From: Gordonia asplenii
GTDB taxonomy: Bacteria; Actinomycetota; Actinomycetes; Mycobacteriales; Mycobacteriaceae
DNA: 64,000 bases
Assembly (NCBI RefSeq): GCF_012933505.1
Contig: NZ_JABBNB010000007.1
Location: forward strand, 62,001-126,000
Direction: 5' to 3'
Shown here: piece by piece, positions 47,712 through 58,554 of the stretch
Layout: every line of letters begins with the position of its first letter
Numbering within the stretch: position 1 is the first letter of the stretch
Program-made: the position numbers and the translations under genes
Notes under the pieces: generated by a model
Seen by the model: only the letters and a program-made list of their open reading frames with translations
Databases searched by the model: none
Told to the model about the DNA's origin: nothing

Positions 47712-48641
47712 TTACACGCCTTCTTTCACAAGCGAAGCAGTGGACCCGGGCACGCGCACCGGCAGGGATTCGGGGGCGGGGCCGGCGTTGAGCTCGGCTT
47801 CCTCCCCGTCGACGTAGGAGTAGCTGGCCTCGGCGTAGCGCAGTTTGCTGCGACGTTCGATGAAGGTCATCGCGACCAGGACCAGCACGGCGACGAACAT
47901 CAGCAGCGTCGCCGCCGAGTAGGCGCCGTACTCGTTGTAATCGTCGGTGTAGCGCGACGACACCAACAGAGTCAGCGTCTGGGAGATGCCGGGGTAGTTC
48001 GACGACACCATGGTCACCGCACCGTATTCACCGAGCGCACGCGCGACGGTCAGCACCACGCCGTAGGTCAGGCCCCACTTGATGGCGGGCAGGGTGATCA
48101 GCCAGAACGTCTGGCGGCCATTGGCACCCAGGGTGGCCGCGGCCTGCTCTTGTTCGGTGCCGATCTCGCGCAGCACCGGCTCGACCTCGCGCACGACGAA
48201 GGGCAGCGTGACGAACAGCGTCGCGAGGACCAGACCCGGGAATCCGAAAATGATGCGGAAGCCGAGGTTCTCCACCCCGCCGAACCAACCGCCGTAGCCC
48301 CACAGGGCGATCAGCGAGACGCCGACGACGACCGGCGACACCGCGAACGGCAAGTCGACGACGGCCTGCAGGATGCCCTTGCCGGGGAACTTGCCACGGG
48401 CCAGCGCCAACGCGGTCGCGACACCGAAGACGACATTGAGCGGCACGACGATCACGACGATGAGCAGCGAGAGTTGCAGCGCTGAGATGGCGGCCGGAGT
48501 GGTGATCCAGTCCCAGAACTGCACGATGCCGTGCTCGAACGAACGCCAGAGGATCAGCCCCACCGGGACCAGCAGCAGGATGAACAGGTAGATCAGCGCG
48601 ATCGCGCGCAGCAGGTACTTCGACAGCGGTGACGTTTTCAT
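47712..48641 (-). CDS. cysW: Sulfate ABC transporter permease CysW
   Basis: A 309-residue inner-membrane subunit with six helices and the coupling-loop motif EYGAVTMVSSN(Y)PG near 215. The EQEQAAATLGANGRQTFWLITLP segment is the EAA loop that docks on CysA. It pairs with CysT in the channel. 1 bp separates it from cysT. The C-terminus past 275 is a short acidic tail. Confidence 0.95.
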   Translation of the reverse strand: MKTSPLSKYLLRAIALIYLFILLLVPVGLILWRSFEHGIVQFWDWITTPAAISALQLSLLIVVIVVPLNVVFGVATALALARGKFPGKGILQAVVDLPFAVSPVVVGVSLIALWGYGGWFGGVENLGFRIIFGFPGLVLATLFVTLPFVVREVEPVLREIGTEQEQAAATLGANGRQTFWLITLPAIKWGLTYGVVLTVARALGEYGAVTMVSSNYPGISQTLTLLVSSRYTDDYNEYGAYSAATLLMFVAVLVLVAMTFIERRSKLRYAEASYSYVDGEEAELNAGPAPESLPVRVPGSTASLVKEGV

Positions 48642-48642
48642 G

Positions 48643-49503
48643 TCACTGCTCCTCTCGGCGTGATTGGCGGCGGCTGACCAGACGCAGCAACAACAGTGCG
48701 ACGAAGGCGATCAGCAGCAGGACCACCGAGATCGCGGCGGCGTCGACCGGCTCGTCGATCTCCAGTTGCTGCTGGATGTACTGCGAGGCGACCTGTGTCT
48801 TGCCGGGGATGTTGCCGCCGATCAGGACGACTGATCCGAACTCGCCGATCGCGCGGGTGAACGCCAGACCGGCGCCGGTGAGAATCGACGGCAGCAGCGC
48901 GGGCACGACGATCTTCCACCAGATGGTCCAGTTCGACGCCCCCAGCACGGCGGCGGCTTCTTCGACGTCGGTGTCGAGCTCGATGAGCACCGGCTGCACC
49001 TGACGCACGACGAAGGGCAGCGTGACGAAGGTCAGCGCGATGACCAGCGCCGGCTGGGTCGCGTTGAGCTTGATGTCGATCGGGCTGTTCGGGCCGTACA
49101 GCGACAGCAGCACCAGGCTGGCGACGATGGTCGGCAATGCGAACGGAAGGTCGATGATGGCGTTGACGACCCCCTTGCCACGGAAGTCGTCACGCACCAG
49201 GACCCACGCGATGAGGGTGCCGAACAGCACGTTGATGAGCGCGACGACGACTGACACCTCGACGGTGATCAGCAGGGCGTCGACGGCGTCGGAGGCGGTG
49301 ATCGCGTCCCAGAAGCCACCCCAGCCGGAGCCGAACGCCTGTACGGCGATTGCGGCCAGCGGCAAGAGCACGATGACGGTGAGCCACAGGCCGGCGACAC
49401 CGATGCCGAGCGGACTGACCCCGCGGAAGGTGCGGGACCGGAATCCGCCGTCGTCGGATCGGGGTGCGGGCGCCGCCGTATCGGGTAGTGCCTGCGTGGT
49501 CAT
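48643..49503 (-). CDS. cysT: Sulfate ABC transporter permease CysT
   Basis: A 286-residue permease with the same six-helix plan. DVEEAAAVLGASNWTIWWKIVVP is the EAA loop, and GEFGSVVLIGGNIPG follows. The cytoplasmic first 30 residues are polar. Its ATG overlaps the stop of the binding-protein gene (ATGA). Confidence 0.95.
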   Translation of the reverse strand: MTTQALPDTAAPAPRSDDGGFRSRTFRGVSPLGIGVAGLWLTVIVLLPLAAIAVQAFGSGWGGFWDAITASDAVDALLITVEVSVVVALINVLFGTLIAWVLVRDDFRGKGVVNAIIDLPFALPTIVASLVLLSLYGPNSPIDIKLNATQPALVIALTFVTLPFVVRQVQPVLIELDTDVEEAAAVLGASNWTIWWKIVVPALLPSILTGAGLAFTRAIGEFGSVVLIGGNIPGKTQVASQYIQQQLEIDEPVDAAAISVVLLLIAFVALLLLRLVSRRQSRREEQ

Positions 49504-50621
49504 TGTTTTCCTCCGTTGGCGTAGATCTTGGTGATCGCGCCCTTCTGGCCGAACAGCTTGGCGTCCACTGCCTTCCAGCCGGTCAGGTCTTTGCCGTCGT
49601 TCTGGGCCGCGGTGCCCGCACCGAGAACCTTGCCCAGTTCCTTGATGGTCCAGATCTTCTCTGGGTTGCCGGGGAACAGCGCTTTGGTTTCGGCGACGAT
49701 CGACGGAACCACCGGACGGAAGCCCTGCTGGGCCCAGAGTCGTTGTGCTTCATCGGTGAACAGGAAGCTGACGAATGCCTTGGCGCCCGCGACGTCGTCG
49801 CTGGTGTTTACCACCGCGACGGGATTCTCGATCTTGAAGGTCTGCGGCGGAATGATGTAGTCGACCTTGGCATTGTCCGGTGCGGTCGCATTGTTGCGTT
49901 TGAGCATGATCGCTTCGTTCTCGTAGCTGATCAGTACGTCGCCCTGGCCCTGCTCGAAGGTGGTGGTGGCTTCACGACCCGACTTCGGTTGCACGCGAAC
50001 GTGATCGCGAACCAGATCAGCGAGGTAGGCCAGGCCAGCCTTGTTGTCGACGCCGCCCTTGCTCTTCTGCGCGTACGGCGCGAGCAGGTTCCACTTGGCC
50101 GAACCGGAACTGCCCGGGTTGGGGGTCACCACTTCGACGCCCGGCTTGAGCAGGTCGTCCCAGGTGTGGATGTTCTTCGGGTTGCCCTTGCGGACCACCA
50201 GCGCGACCACCGAACCGAACGGGATGCTGTTGTTGGGTGCCTGCTTCTTCCAGTCCTCGTCGACGACCCCCTCTTTCACCAACCGCGTGACGTCGGGCTC
50301 GACGGAGAAGTTCACGACGTCGGCGGGCACGCGACGTGCGACTTTGCGCGACTGGTCGCCCGACGCCCCGTAGGACTGCGAGAAGCCGATGTCGCGGCCG
50401 GCGTCGGTCTTGCGGAACGCGGGGATGATCACGTCGAAGCCCGGCTTGGGAGTCGCGTACGCGACGAGGTTGAGGTGGCGTGAGCCGCTGGAGATGTCGG
50501 CGCCGCCCGGAGTGTCGGTGGAGCCGCCGCCGCAAGCACTGATCACCCCCACGCCCAGGACCGCGGCGCAGAGCAGTACTACTGCCCTGACCACCGCGGA
50601 AACACCTGTGGTGTGCTTCAC
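49500..50621 (-). CDS. subI: Sulfate-binding lipoprotein
   Basis: A 373-residue periplasm-side binding protein, lipid-anchored through Cys30 (lipobox VISAC). YATPKPGFDVIIPAF, QSYGASGDQSR and NPGSSGSAKWNLLAPY are sulfate-binding family blocks, with Ser and Gly holding the anion. GTG at 50621 has GGAGG 8 nt upstream. It captures sulfate for CysTWA, which supplies the reduction genes at 34971-40479. Confidence 0.95.
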   Translation of the reverse strand: MKHTTGVSAVVRAVVLLCAAVLGVGVISACGGGSTDTPGGADISSGSRHLNLVAYATPKPGFDVIIPAFRKTDAGRDIGFSQSYGASGDQSRKVARRVPADVVNFSVEPDVTRLVKEGVVDEDWKKQAPNNSIPFGSVVALVVRKGNPKNIHTWDDLLKPGVEVVTPNPGSSGSAKWNLLAPYAQKSKGGVDNKAGLAYLADLVRDHVRVQPKSGREATTTFEQGQGDVLISYENEAIMLKRNNATAPDNAKVDYIIPPQTFKIENPVAVVNTSDDVAGAKAFVSFLFTDEAQRLWAQQGFRPVVPSIVAETKALFPGNPEKIWTIKELGKVLGAGTAAQNDGKDLTGWKAVDAKLFGQKGAITKIYANGGKQ

Positions 50622-50680
50622 GTTCGGACCTCCATCTGTTGTGGTTGTTTCGAGCGCACCGCCGCACACGGTGCACGTCC

Positions 50681-50696
50681 TAGCGAAAAAACGCTA
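50681..50696 (-). promoter_or_regulatory. Palindrome upstream of the sulfate-binding gene
   Basis: TAGCG-AAAAAA-CGCTA, a perfect 5-bp inverted repeat with a 6-nt spacer, lies 60 bp before the GTG start. The spacing is like the McbR/CysR sites of corynebacteria (TAGAC-N6-GTCTA). It could be an operator; the hairpin could also be a terminator for the preceding small genes. Confidence 0.4.
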
Positions 50697-50770
50697 ACAA
50701 CCAAACAGGCGACCCGACACCGGCCGCGACCGGCCTGGTTCTAAGGGGTTGGTCCCCAGCGGGTGTTGTG

Positions 50771-50848
50771 CTATCTCGTCAGAAGCCAGGCGAGGAGTAC
50801 AAGGATGACCAACGCGATCAGCGCTATCGTTACCCGTGACTTGATCAT
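50771..50848 (-). CDS. Tiny single-span membrane protein (25 residues)
   Basis: Reads MIKSRVTIALIALVILVLLA then WLLTR: a positive N-terminus and one long hydrophobic helix. It starts 2 nt after the stop of the next small gene, so translation is likely coupled. Function unknown. I base the call on the coupling and on the composition, not on a known family. Confidence 0.5.
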   Translation of the reverse strand: MIKSRVTIALIALVILVLLAWLLTR

Positions 50849-50850
50849 CG

Positions 50851-51051
50851 TCACAACCCCGATCCGTCGTCGTCGGCGAAACTGCGCCGATCGAATACCC
50901 GTGAACCCATGGTGACCAGCCAATTCAGCACGATTGCGGCCACCACCGCCACCGGAACCACCACCGCGAGGGTGACCAGCAACTGCGGCACGAACGACAA
51001 CGCCGTCAGCCATTCCTCGACGCCGTCCCACCACGTCACAAAACCGCTCAT
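50851..51051 (-). CDS. Small membrane protein (66 residues)
   Basis: An amphipathic start ([22 protein letters not shown]) is followed by one hydrophobic segment ([21 protein letters not shown]) and a short charged tail. M. tuberculosis has a comparable small membrane gene (Rv2401A) near subI, from memory. Between subI and the M3 peptidase. No biochemical clue. Confidence 0.65.
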   Translation of the reverse strand: MSGFVTWWDGVEEWLTALSFVPQLLVTLAVVVPVAVVAAIVLNWLVTMGSRVFDRRSFADDDGSGL

Positions 51052-51112
51052 GCCGGCCCGCCTTCCGTCGAGAACTTTCGTTCAAGGTGATTAAAAGAAC
51101 GGCTTTCGACGG

Positions 51113-53152
51113 TCATGACGCGAGCCCTCGCCTACGCAGCAACGGTTCGACGTCCGCCGCCCGCCCGAGCAACCGTTGATGGCTGCTGATCGGCTCGACG
51201 CTGTCGCCCCGGCTCAGCGTCGACTCGACGAATTCTCGCCCGTTCGCGCGGGTCAGCCCGCCCGAGTTGAGAAACCACTGTTCGGTCTCGGCGTCGAGCA
51301 CCTCCGACCAGATGTAACTGTAGTAACCGGCCGAATACCCACCCGCGAAGATGTGGTTGAAATAGGCGCTGCGGTAGCGCGGCGGGATGAGCGGGTCGCC
51401 GAGTCCGGCGCGCTCGAGTGCGTCGGACTCGAACGCCGCGAGGTCGCCGATCTCCGACGCCTGGGCCGCGGTGAGTCGATGCCAGGCGAGGTCGAGGACC
51501 GCGGCGGCCAGGTACTCGATGGTCGAGTGGGCGCTTTCGGTCTTGCCGGCGGCGCGGGCGGCGTCGGCGAGTTCGGCGGGGATCGGCGCACCGGTCCGAT
51601 GATGTCGGGCGTAGTGACTCAAGACATCGGGGTGCAGCGCCCACATCTCGTTGACCTGCGACGGGAATTCGACGAAGTCGCGCGGTACCGACGTTCCCGA
51701 CTGCGACGGATAGCGCACCGCCGAGAGCAGCCCGTGCAGTGTGTGGCCGAACTCGTGGAACAGGGTGATCAGCTGGTCGGTCGACAGCAGCGCGGGCTGG
51801 CCCTCGGCCGGTTTGGGCACGTTGAGGACGTTGACGATGACCGGCAACTGCCCCAACAGCGTCGACTGGTCGACAATGCTGTTCATCCACGCGCCACCCC
51901 GCTTGGAAGGCCGCGCGTAGAAGTCGCCGAGGTATAGGCCGATTCCGGTATCGGTGTCGTCGAAGACTTCCCACACGCGGACATCCGGGTGGTAGGCCCG
52001 CAGGTCGGGACGCGGCTCGAAACGCAATCCGTAGAGCTGTCCGGCGGCGTAGAAGACGCCGTCGGAGAGTACGGTGTCGAGTTCGCAGTAGTCGGCGAAA
52101 TCATCAAGGGGCACAGCCGAATCCGCCTGTCGAGCCTGGGCCAGCCAGTACGTGACGTCGGACGGAGCAAGCTCGGCGCCGGCGAGATCGGCCAGCCGGG
52201 CGAGTTCCCGACGGCCCGCCTCGACCGCCGCGCTCGACAGCCGCTCCAGCAACGCCGACACCGCGTCGGCGTCCGGGGCGGTCTCCTCGGCGATCACGTA
52301 CTCGGCGTGATCGGCGTAGCCGAGCAGCTCGGCTCGGCGCGCGCGCAGCGCGACGATCTCCCGGATCGACGCCGACGTGTCGTAGTCGTTGCCGCGCGCA
52401 CCCCGGTTCATCGACGCGGAGAAGATTCGTTGCCGCGCAGCGGGATTCACCAGCGACGCGACCGACGACTGGCTAGTCGGCAGTTCCAGCGCGATCAGGT
52501 ACGTGCCGTCGGGATGACCGGCGTCGGCGGCCGCGCGTGCCGCTGCGGCGATCTCACCGGCGGACAATCCCTCCAGATCACCGGCGTCGTCGAACAGCAC
52601 CGCCGACGCGTTGGCGTCGTCGAGGATGAACTGCCCCACCTGGGTGGTGAGATAGGCCAGGCGCGAGGATATTTCGCGCATCTCCTGCTGTCCGGCGTCG
52701 TCCAGGCCGGCGCCCGCGCGGATGGCCTCCCGGTAACGCTTGTCGAGCAGACGCTGCTGATCTTCGTCGAGCCGCAGCCGCGCCGAGTCCCGATGCAACT
52801 GTTCGACCCGGTCGAAAAGCTTGGCGTTCAACGAGATCGCGTTGCCGTGGTCGGTGAGCTTCGTCGACAGCACCTGAGCGATCTCATTGCGCCTCGGGTT
52901 GGTGTCGGGGCCGACGAGGTTGAAGAAGATACCCATGCACCGGGTCAGCGCGCCACCCGAACGTTCCAGTGCCTCAATGGTATTGGCGAAGGTGGGCGGC
53001 TGCGGATCGTCGGCGACGGCGTCCACCTCCTGGCGGTGCGAGGCCATCGCGGCGTCGAACGCCGGCAGGAAGTCGTCGTCGGCGATCGACGCGAAATCCG
53101 GTAGCCCGTACGCGAGGTCGTGGTGTGCGAGTACCGAATTATCCTGCGGCAT
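51113..53152 (-). CDS. M3-family metallopeptidase (Dcp/oligopeptidase A type)
   Basis: A 679-residue cytoplasmic zinc peptidase. The active-site HEFGHTLH lies at 466-473, with the third ligand Glu in the following EFPSQVNEMW. Full-length for the family (peptidyl-dipeptidase Dcp or oligopeptidase A), which trims peptides from protein breakdown. It lies 3 bp after the lepA stop, so it is in the same operon. No signal peptide. Confidence 0.93.
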   Translation of the reverse strand: MPQDNSVLAHHDLAYGLPDFASIADDDFLPAFDAAMASHRQEVDAVADDPQPPTFANTIEALERSGGALTRCMGIFFNLVGPDTNPRRNEIAQVLSTKLTDHGNAISLNAKLFDRVEQLHRDSARLRLDEDQQRLLDKRYREAIRAGAGLDDAGQQEMREISSRLAYLTTQVGQFILDDANASAVLFDDAGDLEGLSAGEIAAAARAAADAGHPDGTYLIALELPTSQSSVASLVNPAARQRIFSASMNRGARGNDYDTSASIREIVALRARRAELLGYADHAEYVIAEETAPDADAVSALLERLSSAAVEAGRRELARLADLAGAELAPSDVTYWLAQARQADSAVPLDDFADYCELDTVLSDGVFYAAGQLYGLRFEPRPDLRAYHPDVRVWEVFDDTDTGIGLYLGDFYARPSKRGGAWMNSIVDQSTLLGQLPVIVNVLNVPKPAEGQPALLSTDQLITLFHEFGHTLHGLLSAVRYPSQSGTSVPRDFVEFPSQVNEMWALHPDVLSHYARHHRTGAPIPAELADAARAAGKTESAHSTIEYLAAAVLDLAWHRLTAAQASEIGDLAAFESDALERAGLGDPLIPPRYRSAYFNHIFAGGYSAGYYSYIWSEVLDAETEQWFLNSGGLTRANGREFVESTLSRGDSVEPISSHQRLLGRAADVEPLLRRRGLAS

Positions 53153-53155
53153 AAG

Positions 53156-55015
<1,860 letters not shown>

Positions 55016-55150
55016 GCTCTTGCTCCCTAACAGTTGTGCGCGGCCCGTTCGCCTCGCTCCCGGCGTCGTCCGGGCAGATGCTTCCAGTTTCTCATGAGTC
55101 GGCGTCGGCGGGCGGCAGTGGTCGGTTCGAGATGAGTAGGGTTGGCGACC

Positions 55151-55816
55151 ATGAGTGCCGACTCGGGAGTGGATATCGTCGTCGACGACGATGTGGCCGC
55201 CAGCGTCCAGCGTCCCGAGGGACCGGCGATCGGCGTCGTCGTGCTGGCTCACGGCGCGGGCGGAAATCGTGACGCGGCGATATTGCGCGGTTACGCCGAC
55301 GCGTTCGTCGAGCGGGACATCGCGGTGGCCCGCATCGACCTGCCGTATCGCCGACGTCGCCCGAAGGGGCCGCCTAGTCCGTCGACCGCCGCCGACGACC
55401 GGGAAGGGATCGCCGCCGCCTGCGAGCGGTTCCGCGGACTGTCGGCCGGACCGCTCGTCGTCGGCGGGCACTCGTACGGCGGCCGACAGGCGTCGATGCT
55501 CATCGCCGACGACCCGTCGCATGCCGCCGGGCTGTTCCTCAGCTCCTATCCGCTGCATCCGCCGGGCAAGCCGGAGCGGATGCGCACCGAGCATCTGCCG
55601 TCGATCACGGTGCCCACGTTGGTGATTCACGGCAGCAGCGACCCGTTCGCGACACCGGAGGAATTGACCGAGGCCATCGGATTGATCGACGCACCCACCG
55701 AAATCGTCACCGTCAAGGCACCGCACAGCCTCAACCCGACACGAACCGGCGTCGTGCGACTCGCGGTCGACGCAGCGTGCTCATTCCTGTTCGAGGGTAA
55801 TTCGATCGACGGATAG
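55151..55816 (+). CDS. Alpha/beta hydrolase (KANL3/Tex30-like)
   Basis: A 221-residue hydrolase. HGAGGNRD gives the oxyanion hole, Ser108 in GGHSYGG is the nucleophile, HGSSDPF the acid and APHSL the histidine. These are the landmarks of the KANL3/Tex30-type family of unknown substrate. ATG at 55151 lies 8 nt after TAGGGT, so the leader is very short. It is divergent from lepA by 135 bp. Confidence 0.82.
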   Translation: MSADSGVDIVVDDDVAASVQRPEGPAIGVVVLAHGAGGNRDAAILRGYADAFVERDIAVARIDLPYRRRRPKGPPSPSTAADDREGIAAACERFRGLSAGPLVVGGHSYGGRQASMLIADDPSHAAGLFLSSYPLHPPGKPERMRTEHLPSITVPTLVIHGSSDPFATPEELTEAIGLIDAPTEIVTVKAPHSLNPTRTGVVRLAVDAACSFLFEGNSIDG

Positions 55817-55843
55817 GGAGGCGGCATGACAGCTTTGTCGCCT

Positions 55844-55856
55844 TAGTATTTTCTCA
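55844..55856 (+). promoter_or_regulatory. Leaderless promoter of the DUF4189 gene
   Basis: TAGTAT (55844-55849) ends exactly 7 nt before the A of the ATG, so the transcript should begin at the start codon. Confidence 0.55.
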
Positions 55857-56236
55857 TGATCACACGTCGCCTTCTCGCCGCTTTCGTCCTCGCCCTCGCA
55901 ATCGCCGCGGGCGCAACCACTCTCACCCCGGCCGCGCCCGCGTCCGCCGCTCAATACAACTGGGGCGCCATCGCCTACGACTGGAACGGTCGTACCGCAT
56001 GGGCCGTCAACTACGCGAGCGAGCCTGCCGCTCGCTACGCGGTGAAGGCCCGCTGCGGTTCGCAGTGCGGATACTTCACCTTCTACAACTCGTGCGGCGC
56101 CGTCGCCTACACCTCGGATCGACGCCACTCGGCGTGGGCCCGTGGCTACTCGACACGAGGAGGCGCTGAGCGAGCGGCCTTGAGCCGCCTCAGCGGTCCC
56201 AAGTACGTTGCGGCGTATGCCTGCACATCCCGCTAA
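55856..56236 (+). CDS. Secreted DUF4189 protein
   Basis: A 126-residue exported protein with signal peptide cut near ASA/AQ (residue 32). DUF4189 landmarks: YNWGAIAYDWNGRTAWAVNYAS, CGSQCGYFTFYNSCGAVAY and WARGYSTRGGAERAAL. Four cysteines probably form two disulfides. Function unknown; homologues are common in mycobacteria. The last 20 nt overlap the toxin-like gene in another frame. Confidence 0.82.
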   Translation: MITRRLLAAFVLALAIAAGATTLTPAAPASAAQYNWGAIAYDWNGRTAWAVNYASEPAARYAVKARCGSQCGYFTFYNSCGAVAYTSDRRHSAWARGYSTRGGAERAALSRLSGPKYVAAYACTSR

Positions 56237-56645
56237 CCGTAACTCCTACCCCCAGACGGCTCCGACCGCCGACTTCGCCCGGGTCATCTCGTACGCGCCA
56301 GATCTAGACGGCGCCGCCGACCCGGGCGAAGTCGTGTGGACATGGGTCCCATTCGAGGATGATCCGACGCAGGGCAAGGACCGCCCGGTGCTGGTCGTCG
56401 GCCGCGGCACCGACGACCTGCTCGGTTTGATGTTGTCCAGCAAGGACTATCACCGCAGCGACGCGGACTGGTTCGCCCTGGGCCCAGGCGTATGGGACCG
56501 GGAAGGTCGGGACAGCTACGTGCGACTCGACCGGGTACTGATCGTCGCCGAGCATGGCATACGACGTGAGGGCGCGATCCTGGAGCGCCGGCGCTTCGAT
56601 CAGATAGCGCGGGAGTTGTGCGAACGTTACGGGTGGTCGGTGTAG
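56217..56645 (+). CDS. PemK/MazF-family toxin-like protein without visible antitoxin
   Basis: A 142-residue protein with the MazF/PemK beta-barrel core: GEVVWTWVPFEDDPTQGKDR at about 37-56, PVLVVGR after it, and LGLMLSSKDYHR and SYVRLDRVLIVAE further on. In the family these positions make up the RNase site. An N-terminal stretch of 35 residues is extra. No antitoxin gene precedes or follows; the upstream neighbour is a secreted protein. M. tuberculosis keeps a related gene beside lepA (Rv2405, from memory), so it may be an old chromosomal enzyme and not a plasmid-type toxin. ATG at 56217; TTG at 56208 possible. Confidence 0.75.
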   Translation: MPAHPANRNSYPQTAPTADFARVISYAPDLDGAADPGEVVWTWVPFEDDPTQGKDRPVLVVGRGTDDLLGLMLSSKDYHRSDADWFALGPGVWDREGRDSYVRLDRVLIVAEHGIRREGAILERRRFDQIARELCERYGWSV

Positions 56646-56660
56646 GGCGGCCGCCTTTTG

Positions 56661-56829
56661 GAGTGCCGAACCAGCTCGCGAGTTCGGTGTAACCCGCTCC
56701 CCGAGTGCCGAACGAGCTCGCGAGTTCGGTGTAACCCCCGCTCCCCGAGTGCCGAACGAGCTCGCGAGTTCGGCCCATCCCCGCTCCCCGAGTGCCGAAC
56801 GAGCTCGCGAGTTCGGTGTAACGAGGGGA
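56661..56829. repeat. Tandem array of four REP-like palindromes
   Basis: Units read CCGAGTGCCGAACGAGCTCG then CGAGTTCGGTGTAACC, with hairpin arms CCGAAC/GTTCGG. Compared with 612-745 the arms differ by matched changes (AAGC/GCTT there, AAC/GTT here). Immediately downstream of the toxin-like gene. Confidence 0.7.
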
Positions 56830-57043
56830 CCGCAACCCGAAAGCCCAACGCGCCCAGCACCTTCCACCACCGGATGCACCTACTGCGTGTGCGGCTGAAG
56901 ATCATCACCACGATCGGAACGCGAGACAAGCGTTCGCGTGTAATCTATTGTGCCACAAGTTGTTTCGATACGGACCTCGGCTAGCGCTACTTCGACTCGG
57001 CTAGCGCCTCGCTCAGCACGGCGCTCGGACCGGCTCAACCAGC
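56780..57043. repeat. 264-bp direct repeat, copy 1
   Basis: Pairs with 57100-57363 at an offset of 320 bp. Contains one REP-like unit, a unique middle (CACCACCGGATGCACCTACTG, then GTGTAATCTATTGTGCCAC) and the right arm of a fold-back element ending GGCTCAACCAGC. Only about three mismatches with copy 2. Confidence 0.75.
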
Positions 57044-57099
57044 GAAATGGGTCCACCGTCCGCGAATCCGGGCCGAGTACCGAACGAGCCGGCGTAACT

Positions 57100-57363
57100 C
57101 CCGCTCCCCGAGTGCCGAACGAGCTCGCGAGTTCGGTGTAACGAGGGGACCGCAACCCAAGAACCCAACGCGCCCAGCACCTTCCACCACCGGATGCACC
57201 TACTGCGTGTGCGGCTGAAGATCATCACCACGATCGGAACGCGAGACAAGCGTTCGCGTGTAATCTATTGTGCCACAAGTTGTTTCGATACGGACCTCGG
57301 CTAGCGCTACTTCGACTCGGCTAGCGCCTCGCTCAGCACGGCGCTCGGACCGGCTCAACCAGC
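57100..57363. repeat. 264-bp direct repeat, copy 2
   Basis: Near-identical to copy 1 except for a three-base cluster near 57159. The stretch from 57364 to 57630 downstream holds decayed repeat units (57387-57470) and then 160 bp with no feature that I can see before the next gene. Confidence 0.75.
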
Positions 57364-57630
57364 AAGAGGGGGTGCCATCGGCGGATCCGGGCCGAGTACC
57401 GAACGAGCCGGCGAGTCCAACCCACCCCCGCTCCCCGAGTGCCGGACGAGCCCGCGAATTCGGCGCACCGACCCTCGACGCTCCTCCCCCGGCGGACGAC
57501 GATGACTCAAGATCCTGTGCCCAGCCAATCTCCGAACTACACAAACATGGCGTCGTCCTCACATGCGACGCAAGCCGAAACGCACCCGAACAACACCTGT
57601 CGAGACGCGCGTTCCGAACTCCACCTGCCT

Positions 57631-58443
57631 CTATTTCACATAAACATCGTTCAACGTCACCATCGACAACTTACGCTCCCGAATGATCTCCGCCAATTGT
57701 CCGTAAACGTGCGTCACCGCGGGATGATTCGCGTGCCCGATGATGATGGAGTTCGAATGAAAATACTGTCGCGCACAATGAACGAGGTATTTCTCGGTGA
57801 TCACACCGGAATCCGACAATGACCCGTACCAAAGGGCCGGCGTCGAATATCCATGATCGGCTGCGACTTTGTCGACGACCTCGTTGTGAAACCCGTACGG
57901 CGGGCGATAGTACGGTGTGCCGTCGACGCCGTAGGTGTTGCGCAAAAATGTCTTCGTCTTCGACAGTTGTTCAGCGACCGCAATCTCTGACAAGCCCGTC
58001 AAATCCGGGTGATCCCACGTATGATTTCCGAGTTGAATCTGACCGGATTCGACGAGGGGCTTCAATTCGGCGGCGTGATCACGCCAGCTGTCGTTGCATG
58101 CGGTGACGAAGAAGGTGAATCGCGCTCCGGTGTCTTTCGCAAACTTCACATACGCTCCGACGACTTCGCTGCTCGTGCCGTCGTCGATCGTCAGGGCGAT
58201 CGGGTGACCGGGTACGCCGTCGAGCCGCGTCAAAGTACCGGCGGGGCGTTTGACGGGAGGTCCGGGCGTCGATGTCAGTGCGACGGGCGTCGGTACGGCA
58301 GTCGTCGGTGCGAGTTGCTTCGACGCCGCCACCGACGACGACACCCCGACCAGTTGCGGCGACGTCGTCGGTTCAGTTGCGCATCCACTGATCGCAGCGA
58401 CCGACCCCGCCGCGAGCATCGTCATAAATGTTCGACGGTCCAC
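57631..58443 (-). CDS. Polysaccharide deacetylase lipoprotein (CE4)
   Basis: A 270-residue exported enzyme. A DRRTFMTMLAAGSVAAISGC leader ends at Cys21; the RR suggests Tat export. A Thr/Pro linker (to 70) leads to the NodB domain with Asp87-Asp88 in TIDDG, the metal pair His141 and His145 in HTWDH, and RPPYG. It removes N-acetyl or O-acetyl groups from wall sugars, probably peptidoglycan. The GTG start is used. It stands alone after the repeat island. Confidence 0.87.
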   Translation of the reverse strand: MDRRTFMTMLAAGSVAAISGCATEPTTSPQLVGVSSSVAASKQLAPTTAVPTPVALTSTPGPPVKRPAGTLTRLDGVPGHPIALTIDDGTSSEVVGAYVKFAKDTGARFTFFVTACNDSWRDHAAELKPLVESGQIQLGNHTWDHPDLTGLSEIAVAEQLSKTKTFLRNTYGVDGTPYYRPPYGFHNEVVDKVAADHGYSTPALWYGSLSDSGVITEKYLVHCARQYFHSNSIIIGHANHPAVTHVYGQLAEIIRERKLSMVTLNDVYVK

Positions 58444-58554
58444 ATCTTGGCAACTTACTGTCTGCGACCTTCAGATTCGCTGAAGACATGGCGAACATCA
58501 CACGTCGATTATCTTCGCAGGTCAGATAACTAACCTAAGCAATTGCGCCCCAAT

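Noticed and set aside
55016..55726. An N-terminal extension of lepA of 237 codons
   Set aside because: It lies over the oppositely oriented hydrolase gene and its composition is that of an antisense frame. LepA homologues begin near the ATT.
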